NCBI GenBank assembly: GCA_025350055.1
Contig: JANXYK010000025.1
Coordinates: 1-64,000, forward strand
Reading direction: 5' to 3'
Length of the DNA stretch: 64,000 nucleotides
Source: Gammaproteobacteria bacterium
GTDB lineage: Bacteria > Pseudomonadota > Gammaproteobacteria > Steroidobacterales > Steroidobacteraceae
Part shown: one piece after another, positions 54,231 through 64,000 of the stretch
How the letters are laid out: the number at the start of each line of letters is the position of its first letter
How positions within the stretch are numbered: the first letter of the stretch is position 1
Translations under genes and position numbers: made by a program
Notes under the pieces: generated by a model
Databases searched by the model: none
What the model was told of the DNA's origin: nothing
Seen by the model: the letters and a program-made list of their open reading frames with translations, nothing else

Positions 54231-56195
54231 ATGACAGCTATCGAAGAAGTGTTCCGGGCCGGCGGCCTGCTGGCGCGTACGTTGTCGGGCTTCAGCGCGC
54301 GTGCTTCGCAGCGCCAGATGGCGCTGCGCGTGGCCGAAAGTCTCGCGGCGCGCGAACATCTGCTGGTCGAAGCGGGCACTGGCACTGGCAAGACCTTCGC
54401 CTACCTGGTGCCGGCCCTGCTCTCGGGACTGCGCATCCTCATATCCACCGGCACGCGCACGCTGCAGGATCAGCTGTTCATGCGCGACATCCCGCTGCTC
54501 GGCGGCGCACTGGGCCGACCGATGAAGACCGCGCTGCTCAAGGGCCGGGCCAATTACCTCTGTCGCCTGAAGCTCGTGGATGGCGACGCGCAGCAATCCC
54601 TGTTCCCGCGCGAGGATCGACCGCTGCTCAGCGAGATCGCGCGCTGGGCCGAGGGCACGCGCAGCGGCGATCTTGCCGAGGTCGCGCAGCTCGGTGAATC
54701 GCATCCGCTGCGTGCGGCGCTCACCAGCTCGCGCGAGAGCTGCAGCGGCGCGCGTTGCGCGGAGTTCTCGCGCTGCCATGTGTTCGCCGCGCGGCGCGCC
54801 GCGCTCGAAGCGGATCTCGTGGTCGTCAATCACCATCTGCTGCTGGCTGACCTCGCGCTCAAGGAAGATGGCTTCGGTGAGCTGCTGCCAGGCGTCGATG
54901 CGCTGATTCTCGATGAGGCGCACCAGCTGCCCGACCTGGCCTCGGAGTTCTTCGGTGTCAGCTGTTCGAGCCGGCAGCTCGAGACCTTGTTGCAGGATGC
55001 GCGTCGCGAGCTGACCGCGCTCGCCATCGCCGCCGACGGGATCGCCAACCTGAACCTGTTGCTCGAGCCGCCATTGCGCTCGCTGCAGGCGCAGCTTGGC
55101 CGCCAGGAACGCCGCGATGCGCTGGAAGACCTGGGTCCCGCGTTTCGCACCGATGCCAAGGCACTGCAGGCAGCGCTGCATGGCTGGGCCGATGCCATCG
55201 AGCATCAGGCCGAGGGGCCGGGCGTGAACCAGTGTGCGGCACGCGCGCGCGCGTTCGCGGCAGATCTGGCGCAACTGCTCAGCGCCCCGGGTGAGGGGCT
55301 GGATGGCGCGCGCAGTCTCGCGGTGACCGCGCGCGGTTTTACGCTGAGCCTCTTGCCCTATGACATCTCAGTGCGCTTCCGTGCGCTGATGGATCAGCAT
55401 CCCAGTGCGTGGATTTTCACCTCGGCCACGCTGGCCTTGGGCGAGAGCTTCCAGCATTTCTCGCATCGCCTCGGCCTCGAGAGCGCGGCGACGCTGTGCC
55501 TGCAGAGTCCGTTCGACTACGAGCAGCAGGCCATGCTGTATCTGCCGCAGGGCTTGCCTGATCCGGGCGCGGCGGAGTTCACAGCGAGCGTGTTGGCCGC
55601 CGTGCGGCCGTTGATCGAGGCCAGCGCTGGCGGCGCCTTCTTGCTGTTCACCAGTCATCGCGCGCTGCGCGCCGCGGCGCGCGAATTGCGCGCGGGCGAT
55701 TGGCCAGCCGAGTGGCCGCTGCTGGTGCAGAACGACGCGCCGCGCGAACAGCTGCTGCGGCGCTTTCGCGAATCCGGGCACGCTGTGCTGCTGGGCACCG
55801 CGAGCTTCTGGGAGGGCGTTGACGTGCAGGGCGCGGCACTGCGGCTGGTGGTGATCGACAAGATTCCCTTCGCGCCGCCCGATGATCCGCTGGTGCGCGC
55901 GCGGGTGCAGTACCTGCAGAAGCAGGGCAAGAACCCGTTTCGTGATTTCCAGTTGCCGGAGGCAGCGCTCGCACTCAAGCAAGGCGTGGGTCGACTGATA
56001 CGCAGCGAAGTGGATCGCGGCGTGGTGGTGATCTGCGATCCGCGCCTGCGCACGCGAGGCTACGGGCGCTCGTTGCTCGCGGTGCTGCCGCCGATGCGCA
56101 TGGCCGAAACGGCGGACGAAGTCGCGGCCCTGCTGCGCCGCTGCGCGCGTGAGCTGCCCGCAGCGGCCGACGTGCCGGTGGGTGTGGCGCTGTGA
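54231..56195 (+). CDS. DinG/YoaA-type iron-sulfur DNA helicase
   Basis: The protein has 654 residues. It is a superfamily 2 helicase of the XPD/DinG class: Walker A EAGTGTGKTFAYL, four candidate iron-sulfur cysteines (one in NYLCRLK, three in SCSGARCAEFSRC), helicase box LILDEAHQLPDL, VVNHHLLLADL and C-terminal motif VGRLIRSEVDRG. It is nearer to YoaA than to DinG in length. Role: 5'-3' unwinding in repair or replication restart. Its stop overlaps the tsaB start (GTGA). Confidence 0.9.
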   Translation: MTAIEEVFRAGGLLARTLSGFSARASQRQMALRVAESLAAREHLLVEAGTGTGKTFAYLVPALLSGLRILISTGTRTLQDQLFMRDIPLLGGALGRPMKTALLKGRANYLCRLKLVDGDAQQSLFPREDRPLLSEIARWAEGTRSGDLAEVAQLGESHPLRAALTSSRESCSGARCAEFSRCHVFAARRAALEADLVVVNHHLLLADLALKEDGFGELLPGVDALILDEAHQLPDLASEFFGVSCSSRQLETLLQDARRELTALAIAADGIANLNLLLEPPLRSLQAQLGRQERRDALEDLGPAFRTDAKALQAALHGWADAIEHQAEGPGVNQCAARARAFAADLAQLLSAPGEGLDGARSLAVTARGFTLSLLPYDISVRFRALMDQHPSAWIFTSATLALGESFQHFSHRLGLESAATLCLQSPFDYEQQAMLYLPQGLPDPGAAEFTASVLAAVRPLIEASAGGAFLLFTSHRALRAAARELRAGDWPAEWPLLVQNDAPREQLLRRFRESGHAVLLGTASFWEGVDVQGAALRLVVIDKIPFAPPDDPLVRARVQYLQKQGKNPFRDFQLPEAALALKQGVGRLIRSEVDRGVVVICDPRLRTRGYGRSLLAVLPPMRMAETADEVAALLRRCARELPAAADVPVGVAL

Positions 56196-56929
56196 AACTG
56201 CTGGCACTGGAAACCGCGACGGAAACCTGTTCCGTGGCGCTGTTGGTCGATGGCGAAACGCACTCGCGCAGCGCGCGCAGCGAGCGCGGGCATGGCGAGC
56301 ACCTGCTGCGCATGATCGATGAACTGCTGGCCGAGGGCGCGATGTCGCTGCGGCAGTTTGATGCGATCGCCTTTGGCGCGGGGCCTGGCGCATTCACTGG
56401 CGTGCGCCTCGCTGCCAGCATTGCCCAGGGGCTGGCATTCTCCAGTGGACTGCCGGTAGTGCCGATATCCACATTGCGGGCCAGTGCGCAGCAGGCGCTG
56501 TGGCCGCCAGTCACAGCAGTCGCGCCGCTTGCGTCGAGCGCAGCGGAGCGCGTGGTGGTGTGCCAGGACGCACGCATGGGCGAGGTGTACTGGGCGCTGT
56601 TCCGGCGAGAGCGGGGCGTGGCAGTGGCCGAAGGCGCAGAAATGCTCGGGCCGCCCGCAGTGGTGCTGGCGCGCCTGCGAGAGATCGAGCCGGGGCGCTC
56701 GCTGTGCGGCGCCGGCAGCGGCTTCGCCGTCCACGCTGATCTGGCACCTGCCTTTGTGAGCCGAGAGGCGGCGGTTCTTCCGGAACTCGCGCCCCATGCC
56801 CGCGAGATCGCCCTGTTGGCAGCGCATGCGGGCCTTGCGGCTGCGCTGCCGCCGGCCGAGGCGCAGCCGGTGTACCTGCGCAATAATGTGGCCGCGATTC
56901 CTGCCACCCGGCCTGTCCCTGCGCGGTAA
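56192..56929 (+). CDS. tsaB: tRNA threonylcarbamoyladenosine biosynthesis protein TsaB
   Basis: The GTG start at 56192 gives 245 residues. The N-terminal ASKHA motif is LALETATETCSVALLV, and GAGPGAFTGVRLAASIAQGLA is the most conserved TsaB block. TsaB pairs with TsaD and TsaE to place threonylcarbamoyl on A37 of ANN-decoding tRNAs. The gene is coupled to the helicase gene, as in many gammaproteobacteria. Confidence 0.93.
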   Translation: MKLLALETATETCSVALLVDGETHSRSARSERGHGEHLLRMIDELLAEGAMSLRQFDAIAFGAGPGAFTGVRLAASIAQGLAFSSGLPVVPISTLRASAQQALWPPVTAVAPLASSAAERVVVCQDARMGEVYWALFRRERGVAVAEGAEMLGPPAVVLARLREIEPGRSLCGAGSGFAVHADLAPAFVSREAAVLPELAPHAREIALLAAHAGLAAALPPAEAQPVYLRNNVAAIPATRPVPAR

Positions 56930-56937
56930 TCTAGTCG

Positions 56938-56971
56938 CTGTCATGAATCTGTAACACAGCCCGCCTAGGGT
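56938..56971 (+). promoter_or_regulatory. Pho box and -10 of the phoB promoter
   Basis: CTGTCAT (56938-56944) and CTGTAAC (56949-56955) are 4 bp apart, matching the PhoB repeat pattern. TAGGGT (56966-56971) lies 10 bp further, the spacing expected when the Pho box replaces the -35. This predicts autoregulation of phoB. Confidence 0.75.
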
Positions 56972-57002
56972 GACGCCGCCTGCCAGTCGAAACACAGATG
57001 TC

Positions 57003-57701
57003 ATGAGCGCCAAACACATCCTCGTAGTCGAAGACGAGCGGCCGATACGCGAGATGATCGCCTTCGGACTCAAACGCGCCGGTTTCGAGGTCAGTGAAGC
57101 CGAGGACAGCCGCAGCGCGCGCTCGGCGCTGGTCGATCGCCGCCCCGACCTGATGCTGGTCGACTGGATGCTGCCCGACACCAGTGGCCTCGAACTCACG
57201 CGCTCCATCAAGCGCGAGCGCGAGACGCGTGATCTGCCGATCATCATGCTGACGGCGCGCGCCGCGGAAGCCGACAAGGTAACGGGCCTCGACGGCGGTG
57301 CCGATGACTATCTCACCAAGCCCTTCTCGCCACGCGAGTTGGTGGCGCGGGTCAATGCACTGCTGCGTCGTTCGGCCGGCGCCGGAGTCGGCGAAGCCAT
57401 CAGGCTGGGCAAACTGCTGCTCGATCGCGCCGGGCACCGCGTCAGTTCGGATGGCGTGCCGGTGGTGCTGGGCCCGACCGAGTACCGCCTGCTGGAGTTC
57501 TTCATGCTGCATCCCGATCGTGTATACAGTCGCGAGCAACTGCTCGATCGCGTCTGGGGGGGCAATGTCTACGTGGAGGAACGCACCATCGATGTGCACA
57601 TCCGGCGGCTGCGCAAGGTGCTCGAGGCGCACGAGTGCGATCAATACATCCAGACCGTGCGCGGCTCGGGCTACCGTTGTTCCGAGCGCGTAGATACCTG
57701 A
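57003..57701 (+). CDS. phoB: Phosphate regulon response regulator
   Basis: The ATG at 57003 gives 232 residues. Receiver domain: acidic pocket VVEDE, phosphoacceptor in LMLVDWMLPDTSG, Lys in YLTKPFSP. The OmpR-type winged helix has LGPTEYRLLEFFM and the recognition region ERTIDVHIRRLRKVL, as in PhoB. It activates Pho-box promoters when phosphate is scarce. It is followed directly by its kinase gene. Confidence 0.94.
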   Translation: MSAKHILVVEDERPIREMIAFGLKRAGFEVSEAEDSRSARSALVDRRPDLMLVDWMLPDTSGLELTRSIKRERETRDLPIIMLTARAAEADKVTGLDGGADDYLTKPFSPRELVARVNALLRRSAGAGVGEAIRLGKLLLDRAGHRVSSDGVPVVLGPTEYRLLEFFMLHPDRVYSREQLLDRVWGGNVYVEERTIDVHIRRLRKVLEAHECDQYIQTVRGSGYRCSERVDT

Positions 57702-57723
57702 CACCCGTGTGGGGCGCAGGCCG

Positions 57724-59049
57724 ATGAATATGTCGCTGTGGTGGTGGCTGTTGGCGCGCATCGTGGCCGCGCTGCTCGCGGGATTGCTTGCGGGCCTGCC
57801 CTTCGGTCATCCGGCAGCGGGTGTCGCGCTGGTTGCAAGTGTCGTGGTGGCGCGCCTGCTGTACCTGCTGCGCACTACACAGCGTTGGCTGCGCGGGCTC
57901 AGCGGCGCGGAGGCGCCTGAAGCCAGTGGCGCCTGGGGCGAACTGATCAGCCTGATTGCGCGCTTGCAGCGCCGCAAGCAATACCACAAGCGCCGTCTGA
58001 TGCGCCTGCTGCGCGAACTGCGCCGCTCCACGGCGGCGATTCCCGACGGTGTGGTGGTGCTCAATCCCCAGGGCGAGATCCTGTGGTTCAATCGCATGGC
58101 GGCGCGGCTGCTGCACCTGCGTTCGCGGACCGATGTAGGCATGCGCATCGAGAACCTGATGCGCCAGCCCGAGTTCATCCGTTACCTGCGCAGCGGCGAC
58201 TACGCACTGCCGGTGCTGGTGACTGCCTCCGTCGACGCTGACGTCTGGCTGCAGATCCATCTCGTGCCTTATGGCGACGGGCAGTCGCTGATGCTGGTGC
58301 GCGATGTCACGCGCGCGCAGCGCCTCGAGGCCATGCGCAAGGATTTCGTCGCCAACGCCTCACATGAGTTGCGCTCGCCCCTGACAGTGATCGCCGGTTA
58401 CCTGGAGACACTCGGCCAGGACCTGGATCTCGATCCGGCGCTGGCCGCGCCGATAGCCGAGATGCGGCGCCAATCAACGCGCATGACCGGCATCATCGAA
58501 GATCTGCTGTCGCTCTCCAGGCTCGAGGCCAGTGGGGACGCGGCCGAGCGTACGCCGATCAATGTCGTCAGCATGCTCGAGCATCTGCGCCGTGACCTGG
58601 TTGCGCGGCTGGGGCAGGGCGCCAGCGTACAGGTGGAAGCCGCCTCCACGGCATGGCTGCTGGGCGATGAGGCGCAGATCCATTCGGCCTTTGCCAACCT
58701 CGTGGACAACGCCGCCAAGTACACGCCGCAAGGTGGCGCGATCACGCTGCGCTGGACCAGCGACACCGCGGGCGGACATTTCTCGGTGCAGGACACCGGC
58801 ATCGGCATCGGCCCCGAGCACATTCCGCGACTGACAGAGCGTTTTTATCGCGTGGATCCGGGTCGCAGCCGGGCCACGGGAGGTTCCGGCCTCGGTCTGG
58901 CGATCGTCAAGCATGTGCTGCAGCGGCACGGCGCCACACTGGAGATCACCAGCAACGAGGGTCGCGGCAGCATCTTCAGTTGTCACTTCCCGGATGACAG
59001 ATTGGTGACGGAATCGAAACTGCCGCAGACGCGCGGCGCGCATGATTGA
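57724..59049 (+). CDS. phoR: Phosphate regulon sensor histidine kinase
   Basis: The ATG at 57724 gives 441 residues; a GTG at 57709 is in frame. N-terminal membrane region (about 3-47), charged region, PAS domain (PDGVVVLNPQGEILWFNRMA), HisKA with NASHELRSPLTVIAGYL and HATPase (LVDNAAKYTPQ, DTGIGIGPEHIPRL, GSGLGLAIVKHVL). This is the standard PhoR layout. It overlaps the frame ahead of phoU by a few bases only; the phoU start is 25 nt downstream. Confidence 0.93.
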   Translation: MNMSLWWWLLARIVAALLAGLLAGLPFGHPAAGVALVASVVVARLLYLLRTTQRWLRGLSGAEAPEASGAWGELISLIARLQRRKQYHKRRLMRLLRELRRSTAAIPDGVVVLNPQGEILWFNRMAARLLHLRSRTDVGMRIENLMRQPEFIRYLRSGDYALPVLVTASVDADVWLQIHLVPYGDGQSLMLVRDVTRAQRLEAMRKDFVANASHELRSPLTVIAGYLETLGQDLDLDPALAAPIAEMRRQSTRMTGIIEDLLSLSRLEASGDAAERTPINVVSMLEHLRRDLVARLGQGASVQVEAASTAWLLGDEAQIHSAFANLVDNAAKYTPQGGAITLRWTSDTAGGHFSVQDTGIGIGPEHIPRLTERFYRVDPGRSRATGGSGLGLAIVKHVLQRHGATLEITSNEGRGSIFSCHFPDDRLVTESKLPQTRGAHD

Positions 59050-59074
59050 GCCCCGATTGAGCTATAGTAAGCGC

Positions 59075-59803
59075 ATGGAAGCCGCCGATCTTTCACACCA
59101 CACCTCGCGCCGGTTCAACGAAGACCTGGAGCGCGTGCGCAGCAAGGTGCTCGCCATGGGTGGGCTGGTCGAGGAACAACTGGCCGGCGCACTCAACGCG
59201 CTGATCGATGGCGACAGCCAGCTCGGCCAGGCGATTGCAAAAAAGGATTACCAGGTCAACGGCATGGAAGTGTCGATCGACGAGGAGTGCAGCCGCATCC
59301 TCGCGACACGCGCACCGGCCGCCGGCGACCTGCGCATGATCGTGGCGACGATCAAGACCATTACTGATCTTGAGCGCATCGGCGACGAGTGCGAGAAGAT
59401 TGCGCTGATCGCCGCGCGTCTCGCCAGCGAAGAGCGGCCGGCGGACCACTATCGTGAGGTCAAGCACCTCGGGCGCATCACCAGGACCATGGTGCACGAG
59501 GCGCTCGACTCTTTCGCGCGCCTCGACGCGGAGCTTGCGATCACGACCGCGCGCAGCGATCGAGTGATCGACGAAGAGTACGAGGCCATCCAGCGGCAGA
59601 GCATCACGTTCATGATGGAAGATCCGCGCTCGATAAGGCGCGCGCTCGACATCATGTGGGTGGTGCGCGCCATGGAGCGCATTGGTGATCACGCCAAGAA
59701 TGTGTGCGAATACGTGATCTACATGGTGCACGGCAAGGACGTGCGCCATACGTCGCTCGAGCGCGTCGAGCAGGAAATCAAGAGTCGCAGCGCACGTCCG
59801 TGA
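59075..59803 (+). CDS. phoU: Phosphate signalling accessory protein PhoU
   Basis: The ATG at 59075 gives 242 residues. Two PhoU repeats of three helices carry the metal-binding E/DxxxD signatures (KTITDLERIGDECEKI and VVRAMERIGDHAKNVCE). PhoU links Pst transporter state to PhoR. The gene follows phoR and its stop overlaps the GTG of dsbB (GTGA). Confidence 0.95.
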   Translation: MEAADLSHHTSRRFNEDLERVRSKVLAMGGLVEEQLAGALNALIDGDSQLGQAIAKKDYQVNGMEVSIDEECSRILATRAPAAGDLRMIVATIKTITDLERIGDECEKIALIAARLASEERPADHYREVKHLGRITRTMVHEALDSFARLDAELAITTARSDRVIDEEYEAIQRQSITFMMEDPRSIRRALDIMWVVRAMERIGDHAKNVCEYVIYMVHGKDVRHTSLERVEQEIKSRSARP

Positions 59804-60297
59804 AGTCCCCGACGCGGCGCAGTCTCAACCTGGCGGGGCTCCTGTGCTGCGCGGCGCTGCTGGGCTACGCCTGGTACGTGCAGGGCGTGCTGCGTATCGA
59901 TCCCTGTCCGCTGTGCATCTTCCAGCGCGTTGGCGTGGCCGCCACGGGCGTGTTGTTCCTGCTGGCCTGGCTGCATGCGCCCAATGGCTGGGGTGCGCGT
60001 GCCTATGGTGTGCTGATCGCGCTTGCAGCGCTGCTGACGATGGCGATTGCGGCGCGGCACGTGTGGATCCAGCATCTGCCCGAAGGCGCGGTGCCGGTCT
60101 GCGGCGCCACGCTCAACTACATGCTCGATGTGTTCCCGATCAGCGATGTGATCCGCAAGGTGCTCACCGGTTCGGGTGAGTGCCACGCGGTGTCCTGGAG
60201 TTTCCTGGGCCTGGCAATGCCCACCTGGGTGCTGATTGCCGCAGCGGGACTGGGCTCACTCGGTGTCTACGCCAACTTCAGCGGTCGGCGTCGCTGA
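59800..60297 (+). CDS. dsbB: Disulfide bond formation protein B
   Basis: The GTG at 59800 gives 165 residues. Four membrane segments are visible. The first redox pair is in RIDPCPLCIFQRV and the second pair in PVCGATLN and GSGECHAVSW. DsbB reoxidises DsbA with quinones. Its coupling to phoU is unusual and means it may be expressed from the Pho-box promoter. Confidence 0.93.
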   Translation: MKSPTRRSLNLAGLLCCAALLGYAWYVQGVLRIDPCPLCIFQRVGVAATGVLFLLAWLHAPNGWGARAYGVLIALAALLTMAIAARHVWIQHLPEGAVPVCGATLNYMLDVFPISDVIRKVLTGSGECHAVSWSFLGLAMPTWVLIAAAGLGSLGVYANFSGRRR

Positions 60298-60312
60298 GCC
60301 GGGCAGGCCCGC

Positions 60313-61476
<1,164 letters not shown>

Positions 61477-61563
61477 TTATACGGATACGCAGGGTTTGAG
61501 GCAAGAGGCAGTGCCCGTTGATTAGCCCAATACAATCAGGGGGATGGCTGCTCGGCCAGGCCG

Positions 61564-61597
61564 CTGACACACAACTGTCACAGAGCGGGTCTATAAA
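61564..61597 (+). promoter_or_regulatory. Pho box and -10 of the pstS promoter
   Basis: CTGACAC (61564-61570) and CTGTCAC (61575-61581) are 4 bp apart. TATAAA (61592-61597) follows after 10 bp. This is a textbook PhoB-activated promoter, 50 bp before the pstS start. Confidence 0.85.
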
Positions 61598-61646
61598 TCG
61601 TGGCGAATCTTCGAACCACTTGCCGAGTCCACAAGAGGAAAGTCCA

Positions 61647-62699
61647 GTGAGCATACGTAGCATCAAGTTGCGCGCCATCGTCGGTGCGCTGGCCATCGGT
61701 GGCGCCCTGGGCGTTGCTTCGGCGGCGGACATCTCCGGCGCCGGCGCCACGTTCCCGTATCCGGTGTATTCCAAATGGGCCGAGGCCTACAAGGTCAAGA
61801 CTGGCGACGGTTTGAACTACCAGTCGATCGGTTCGGGCGGCGGCATCAAGCAGATCAAGGCCGCGACGGTCACCTTCGGCGCCTCCGACAAACCCCTCGA
61901 AGCCAAGGACCTGAATGATTCGGGCCTTGTGCAATGGCCGATGGTCATCGGCGGCGTGGTGCCGGTCGTCAACGTTCCCGGCATCAAGGCCGGCGATCTG
62001 GAAATCGACGGTCCCACGCTCGCCAGCATTTATCTGGGCGAGATCAGCAAGTGGAACGACGCGCGCATCAAGGCGCTGAACCCCAAGGCCAAGCTGCCGG
62101 ACCTGGCGATTGCACCGGTGTACCGCTCGGATGGCTCGGGCACGAATTTCCTGTTCACCCATTACCTCTCCAAGGTCAGTCCGAGCTTCCAGAGCAAGGT
62201 CGGCGCCAATGCCTCGGTCGAGTGGCCGGTCGGTATCGGTGCCAAGGGCAACGAGGGCGTGGCCAACATGACGCAGCAGACTTCGGGCGCTGTCGGCTAC
62301 ATTGAATATGCCTTCGCCAAGCAGAACAACATGGCGTACCTGCGCATGAAGAACGCCGCCGGCAAGGTGGTCGCGCCCGAGGCTGGCGCCTTCCAGGCTG
62401 CCGCTGCCAATGCTGACTGGGAGAAGGCTGAGGGTTTCTACCTGATCCTCACCGACCAGCCCGGTGCCGCCAGCTGGCCGATCACTGGCGCCAGTTTCAT
62501 CATCATGTACAAGACGCCGAAGAACGCCGCCGATTCGCTGGCAGCACTGAAGTTCTTTGCCTGGGCCTACAAGAACGGGGCCGACCTCGCCAGGCAGCTG
62601 GACTACGTGCCGCTGCCGGAGAAGGTTGTTAAGCTGGTGGAGAAGACCTGGGTGGCCTCGATCAAGGCCGACGGCAAGCCGGTCTGGACCGAGAAATAA
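61647..62699 (+). CDS. pstS: Phosphate-binding protein of the Pst ABC importer
   Basis: The GTG at 61647 is preceded by AAGAGGAAA and gives 350 residues. A signal peptide ends ASAADISG. The mature protein has GAGATFPYPVYSKWAEAY, GSGGGIKQI and YRSDGSGTNFLF, all typical of PstS. It binds phosphate in the periplasm for the PstCAB importer. Confidence 0.95.
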   Translation: MSIRSIKLRAIVGALAIGGALGVASAADISGAGATFPYPVYSKWAEAYKVKTGDGLNYQSIGSGGGIKQIKAATVTFGASDKPLEAKDLNDSGLVQWPMVIGGVVPVVNVPGIKAGDLEIDGPTLASIYLGEISKWNDARIKALNPKAKLPDLAIAPVYRSDGSGTNFLFTHYLSKVSPSFQSKVGANASVEWPVGIGAKGNEGVANMTQQTSGAVGYIEYAFAKQNNMAYLRMKNAAGKVVAPEAGAFQAAAANADWEKAEGFYLILTDQPGAASWPITGASFIIMYKTPKNAADSLAALKFFAWAYKNGADLARQLDYVPLPEKVVKLVEKTWVASIKADGKPVWTEK

Positions 62700-62734
62700 C
62701 CGCCAGCATTGGCGCACAAGTAGTCAGTCGATCT

Positions 62735-62762
62735 GCAGCCGGGGCGGCAACGTCCCGGCTGC
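62735..62762 (+). other. Intergenic hairpin between pstS and pstC
   Basis: GCAGCCGGG (62735-62743) and CCCGGCTGC (62754-62762) are perfect 9-bp arms around a 10-nt loop. It has no T tract. Such stems after pstS commonly protect or partly terminate the transcript, so more binding protein than permease is made. Confidence 0.5.
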
Positions 62763-62784
62763 TGCATTGTCGGTGGGAGAACAA

Positions 62785-63753
62785 TTGAGTACGCCAGCAA
62801 TGGTATTGTCCGCGCGCCTGCGCCGCGAGGCGCGCGCCGAGAGCGTGTTCCGCGTCGCGACGCTGACCTCGGCACTGCTGGTGCTGGCCCTGCTGGCCGG
62901 CGTGCTGCTGACGCTGATCCACGGCAGCTGGCCGGCACTCAAGACTTTCAAATGGTCGTTCGTCACCGGTGAGCGCTGGAATCCGGTGGCTGACATCTAC
63001 GGCGCACTGACGCCGTTGTACGGCACTGTTGCGACCTCGATCATCGCGCTGTTGATTGCCGTGCCCATTTCCTTCGGCATCGCCGTGTTCCTCACCGAGA
63101 TCTGCCCGCGCTGGCTGCGTGGTCCCATCAGCACTGGCATCGAGCTGCTGGCCTCGGTGCCCAGCATCGTCTATGGCATCTGGGGCCTGTTCGTGCTGGC
63201 GCCGATCCTGCAACACAGCGTGCAACCCTGGTTGATCGTCCACCTGGGGCCGCTGCCAGTGGTGGGCAGGCTGTTTCAGGGCCCGCCCTATGGCATCGGG
63301 CTGCTGACCGCGGGTCTGGTGCTGGCGATCATGATCCTGCCGTTCATCACCTCGGTAATGCGCGAAGTGTTCCGCATGGCGCCGCTCTCGCTCAAGGAAG
63401 CCGCCTACGGACTCGGTGCGACACAGTGGAATGTCGTCTGGGATGTCGTATTGCCCTGGTCGCGCACCGGCGTCATCGGCGGCATCATGCTGGGGCTGGG
63501 CCGTGCGCTGGGGGAAACCATGGCGGTCACTTTCGTGATCGGCAACGCGCATCGCATCAGCGCCTCGCTGCTGGCGCCTTCGACCACCATCTCCGCCGCG
63601 GTTGCCAATGAATTTGCAGAGGCGGTGGGAGATCTGTACACCTCGGCGCTGTTCGCACTCGGCTTGTTGCTGTTCGTGCTCACTTTCGCAGTGATCGCGG
63701 GCGCACGCCTGCTGATGATGCGGCTCGAGCGCGGCACGGTGCAGCGCGCATGA
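62785..63753 (+). CDS. pstC: Pst phosphate importer permease PstC
   Basis: The TTG at 62785, five bases after GGGAG, gives 322 residues; ATG at 62800 is the alternative. Six membrane segments and the EAA loop LKEAAYGLGATQWNVVWDVV are visible. It forms the channel with PstA. Its stop overlaps the pstA start (ATGA). Confidence 0.93.
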   Translation: MSTPAMVLSARLRREARAESVFRVATLTSALLVLALLAGVLLTLIHGSWPALKTFKWSFVTGERWNPVADIYGALTPLYGTVATSIIALLIAVPISFGIAVFLTEICPRWLRGPISTGIELLASVPSIVYGIWGLFVLAPILQHSVQPWLIVHLGPLPVVGRLFQGPPYGIGLLTAGLVLAIMILPFITSVMREVFRMAPLSLKEAAYGLGATQWNVVWDVVLPWSRTGVIGGIMLGLGRALGETMAVTFVIGNAHRISASLLAPSTTISAAVANEFAEAVGDLYTSALFALGLLLFVLTFAVIAGARLLMMRLERGTVQRA

Positions 63754-64000
63754 GTACGCTACGTCGCCGCCGCATCGTCAACGTCATCGCCTTCTCGATG
63801 AGCATGGTGGCCACCGCCATTGGCCTGGCGCTGCTGTGCGCGATCCTCTGGACACTGCTGTCGCGCGGCTTTGGCGCCTTGTCGTTCTCGGTCTTCACGC
63901 AGATGACGCCAGGCCCCGGCAGTGCGGGCGGCCTGCTGAACGCCATTTACGGCAGTCTCGTCATGACTGCGTTGGGCATCCTGATCGGTGCGCCGATCGG
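63750..64000 (+). CDS. pstA: Pst phosphate importer permease PstA, N-terminal part (runs off the window)
   Basis: The ATG at 63750 overlaps pstC. The visible 83 residues begin MSTLRRRRIVNVIAFSMSMV with a membrane segment, then FTQMTPGPGSAGGLLNAIYG and the start of the next segment. This matches the N-terminus of PstA. The remainder, and presumably pstB, lie beyond the end. Confidence 0.9.
   Translation, partial: MSTLRRRRIVNVIAFSMSMVATAIGLALLCAILWTLLSRGFGALSFSVFTQMTPGPGSAGGLLNAIYGSLVMTALGILIGAPI

Overview
The window is dense, high-GC bacterial DNA with short intergenic gaps, many GTG or TTG starts and many ATGA/GTGA stop-start overlaps. The housekeeping genes point to a gammaproteobacterium: a QseEGF-type two-component locus, srkA, dusA, a DinG/YoaA helicase, tsaB, phoBRU, dsbB, dapE, pstSCA and a GTP-type PEP carboxykinase. 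A lineage near Steroidobacteraceae, Nevskiales or Xanthomonadales would fit, but this is inference from gene content, not a phylogeny. No rRNA, tRNA, CRISPR array or insertion sequence was recognised.

Layout. 1-6.2 kb: the end of a hexapeptide acyltransferase gene, then two secreted quinoprotein-like genes on the minus strand (three FN3 domains + glucose/sorbosone dehydrogenase fold + diheme cytochrome; Ig-like repeats + PQQ-type propeller). 6.4-12.6 kb: a qseE-qseG-qseF operon, galE, srkA and a small lipoprotein gene. 12.8-16.4 kb: a PAS/GAF/GGDEF/EAL cyclic-di-GMP enzyme. 16.4-39.5 kb: a catabolic island of three transcription units. One carries a TetR-Rieske oxygenase fusion and an HD-domain (PhnZ-like) protein. 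A minus-strand operon carries a class III aminotransferase, two PYROXD2/phytoene-desaturase-like flavoproteins, a GcvT-like protein, an ADP-forming acyl-CoA synthetase, an enoyl-CoA hydratase and a PuuA-like glutamine-synthetase homologue. A divergent plus-strand operon carries a BetI-like TetR regulator, an acyl-CoA dehydrogenase, a complete Pot-type ABC importer, a second Rieske oxygenase and a TonB-dependent receptor. A vapBC pair lies between the units.

39.5-48.1 kb: a broken amidohydrolase gene, a sortilin-like propeller gene coupled to a LolA-like gene, a short modE with a near-ideal ModE palindrome, an orphan modA and an OprP/O-like porin. 48.1-50.2 kb: a small accessory patch with a frameshifted gene and an AbiE toxin-antitoxin pair in toxin-first order, preceded by a 44-bp palindrome. 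50.2-56.9 kb: dusA, a nucleotide cyclase-FHA gene, pckG, a DinG/YoaA helicase and tsaB. 56.9-64 kb: the phosphate regulon, phoB-phoR-phoU-dsbB, then dapE on the other strand, then pstS-pstC-pstA running off the window. Pho boxes stand before phoB and pstS.

The most interesting part is the 16.4-39.5 kb island. It holds an import route (TonB receptor, ABC importer) and a set of oxidative, demethylating, amine-handling and CoA-dependent enzymes under two BetI-like regulators. One regulator is fused to one of the Rieske oxygenases. Both oxygenases carry a glutamate where most Rieske oxygenases have the bridging aspartate, as in carnitine monooxygenase CntA. The best guess is a pathway for a methylated or quaternary amine; the substrate cannot be read from sequence. 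A second unusual point is the QseF-like activator, whose sigma-54 contact motif GAFTGA reads GAVAGA.
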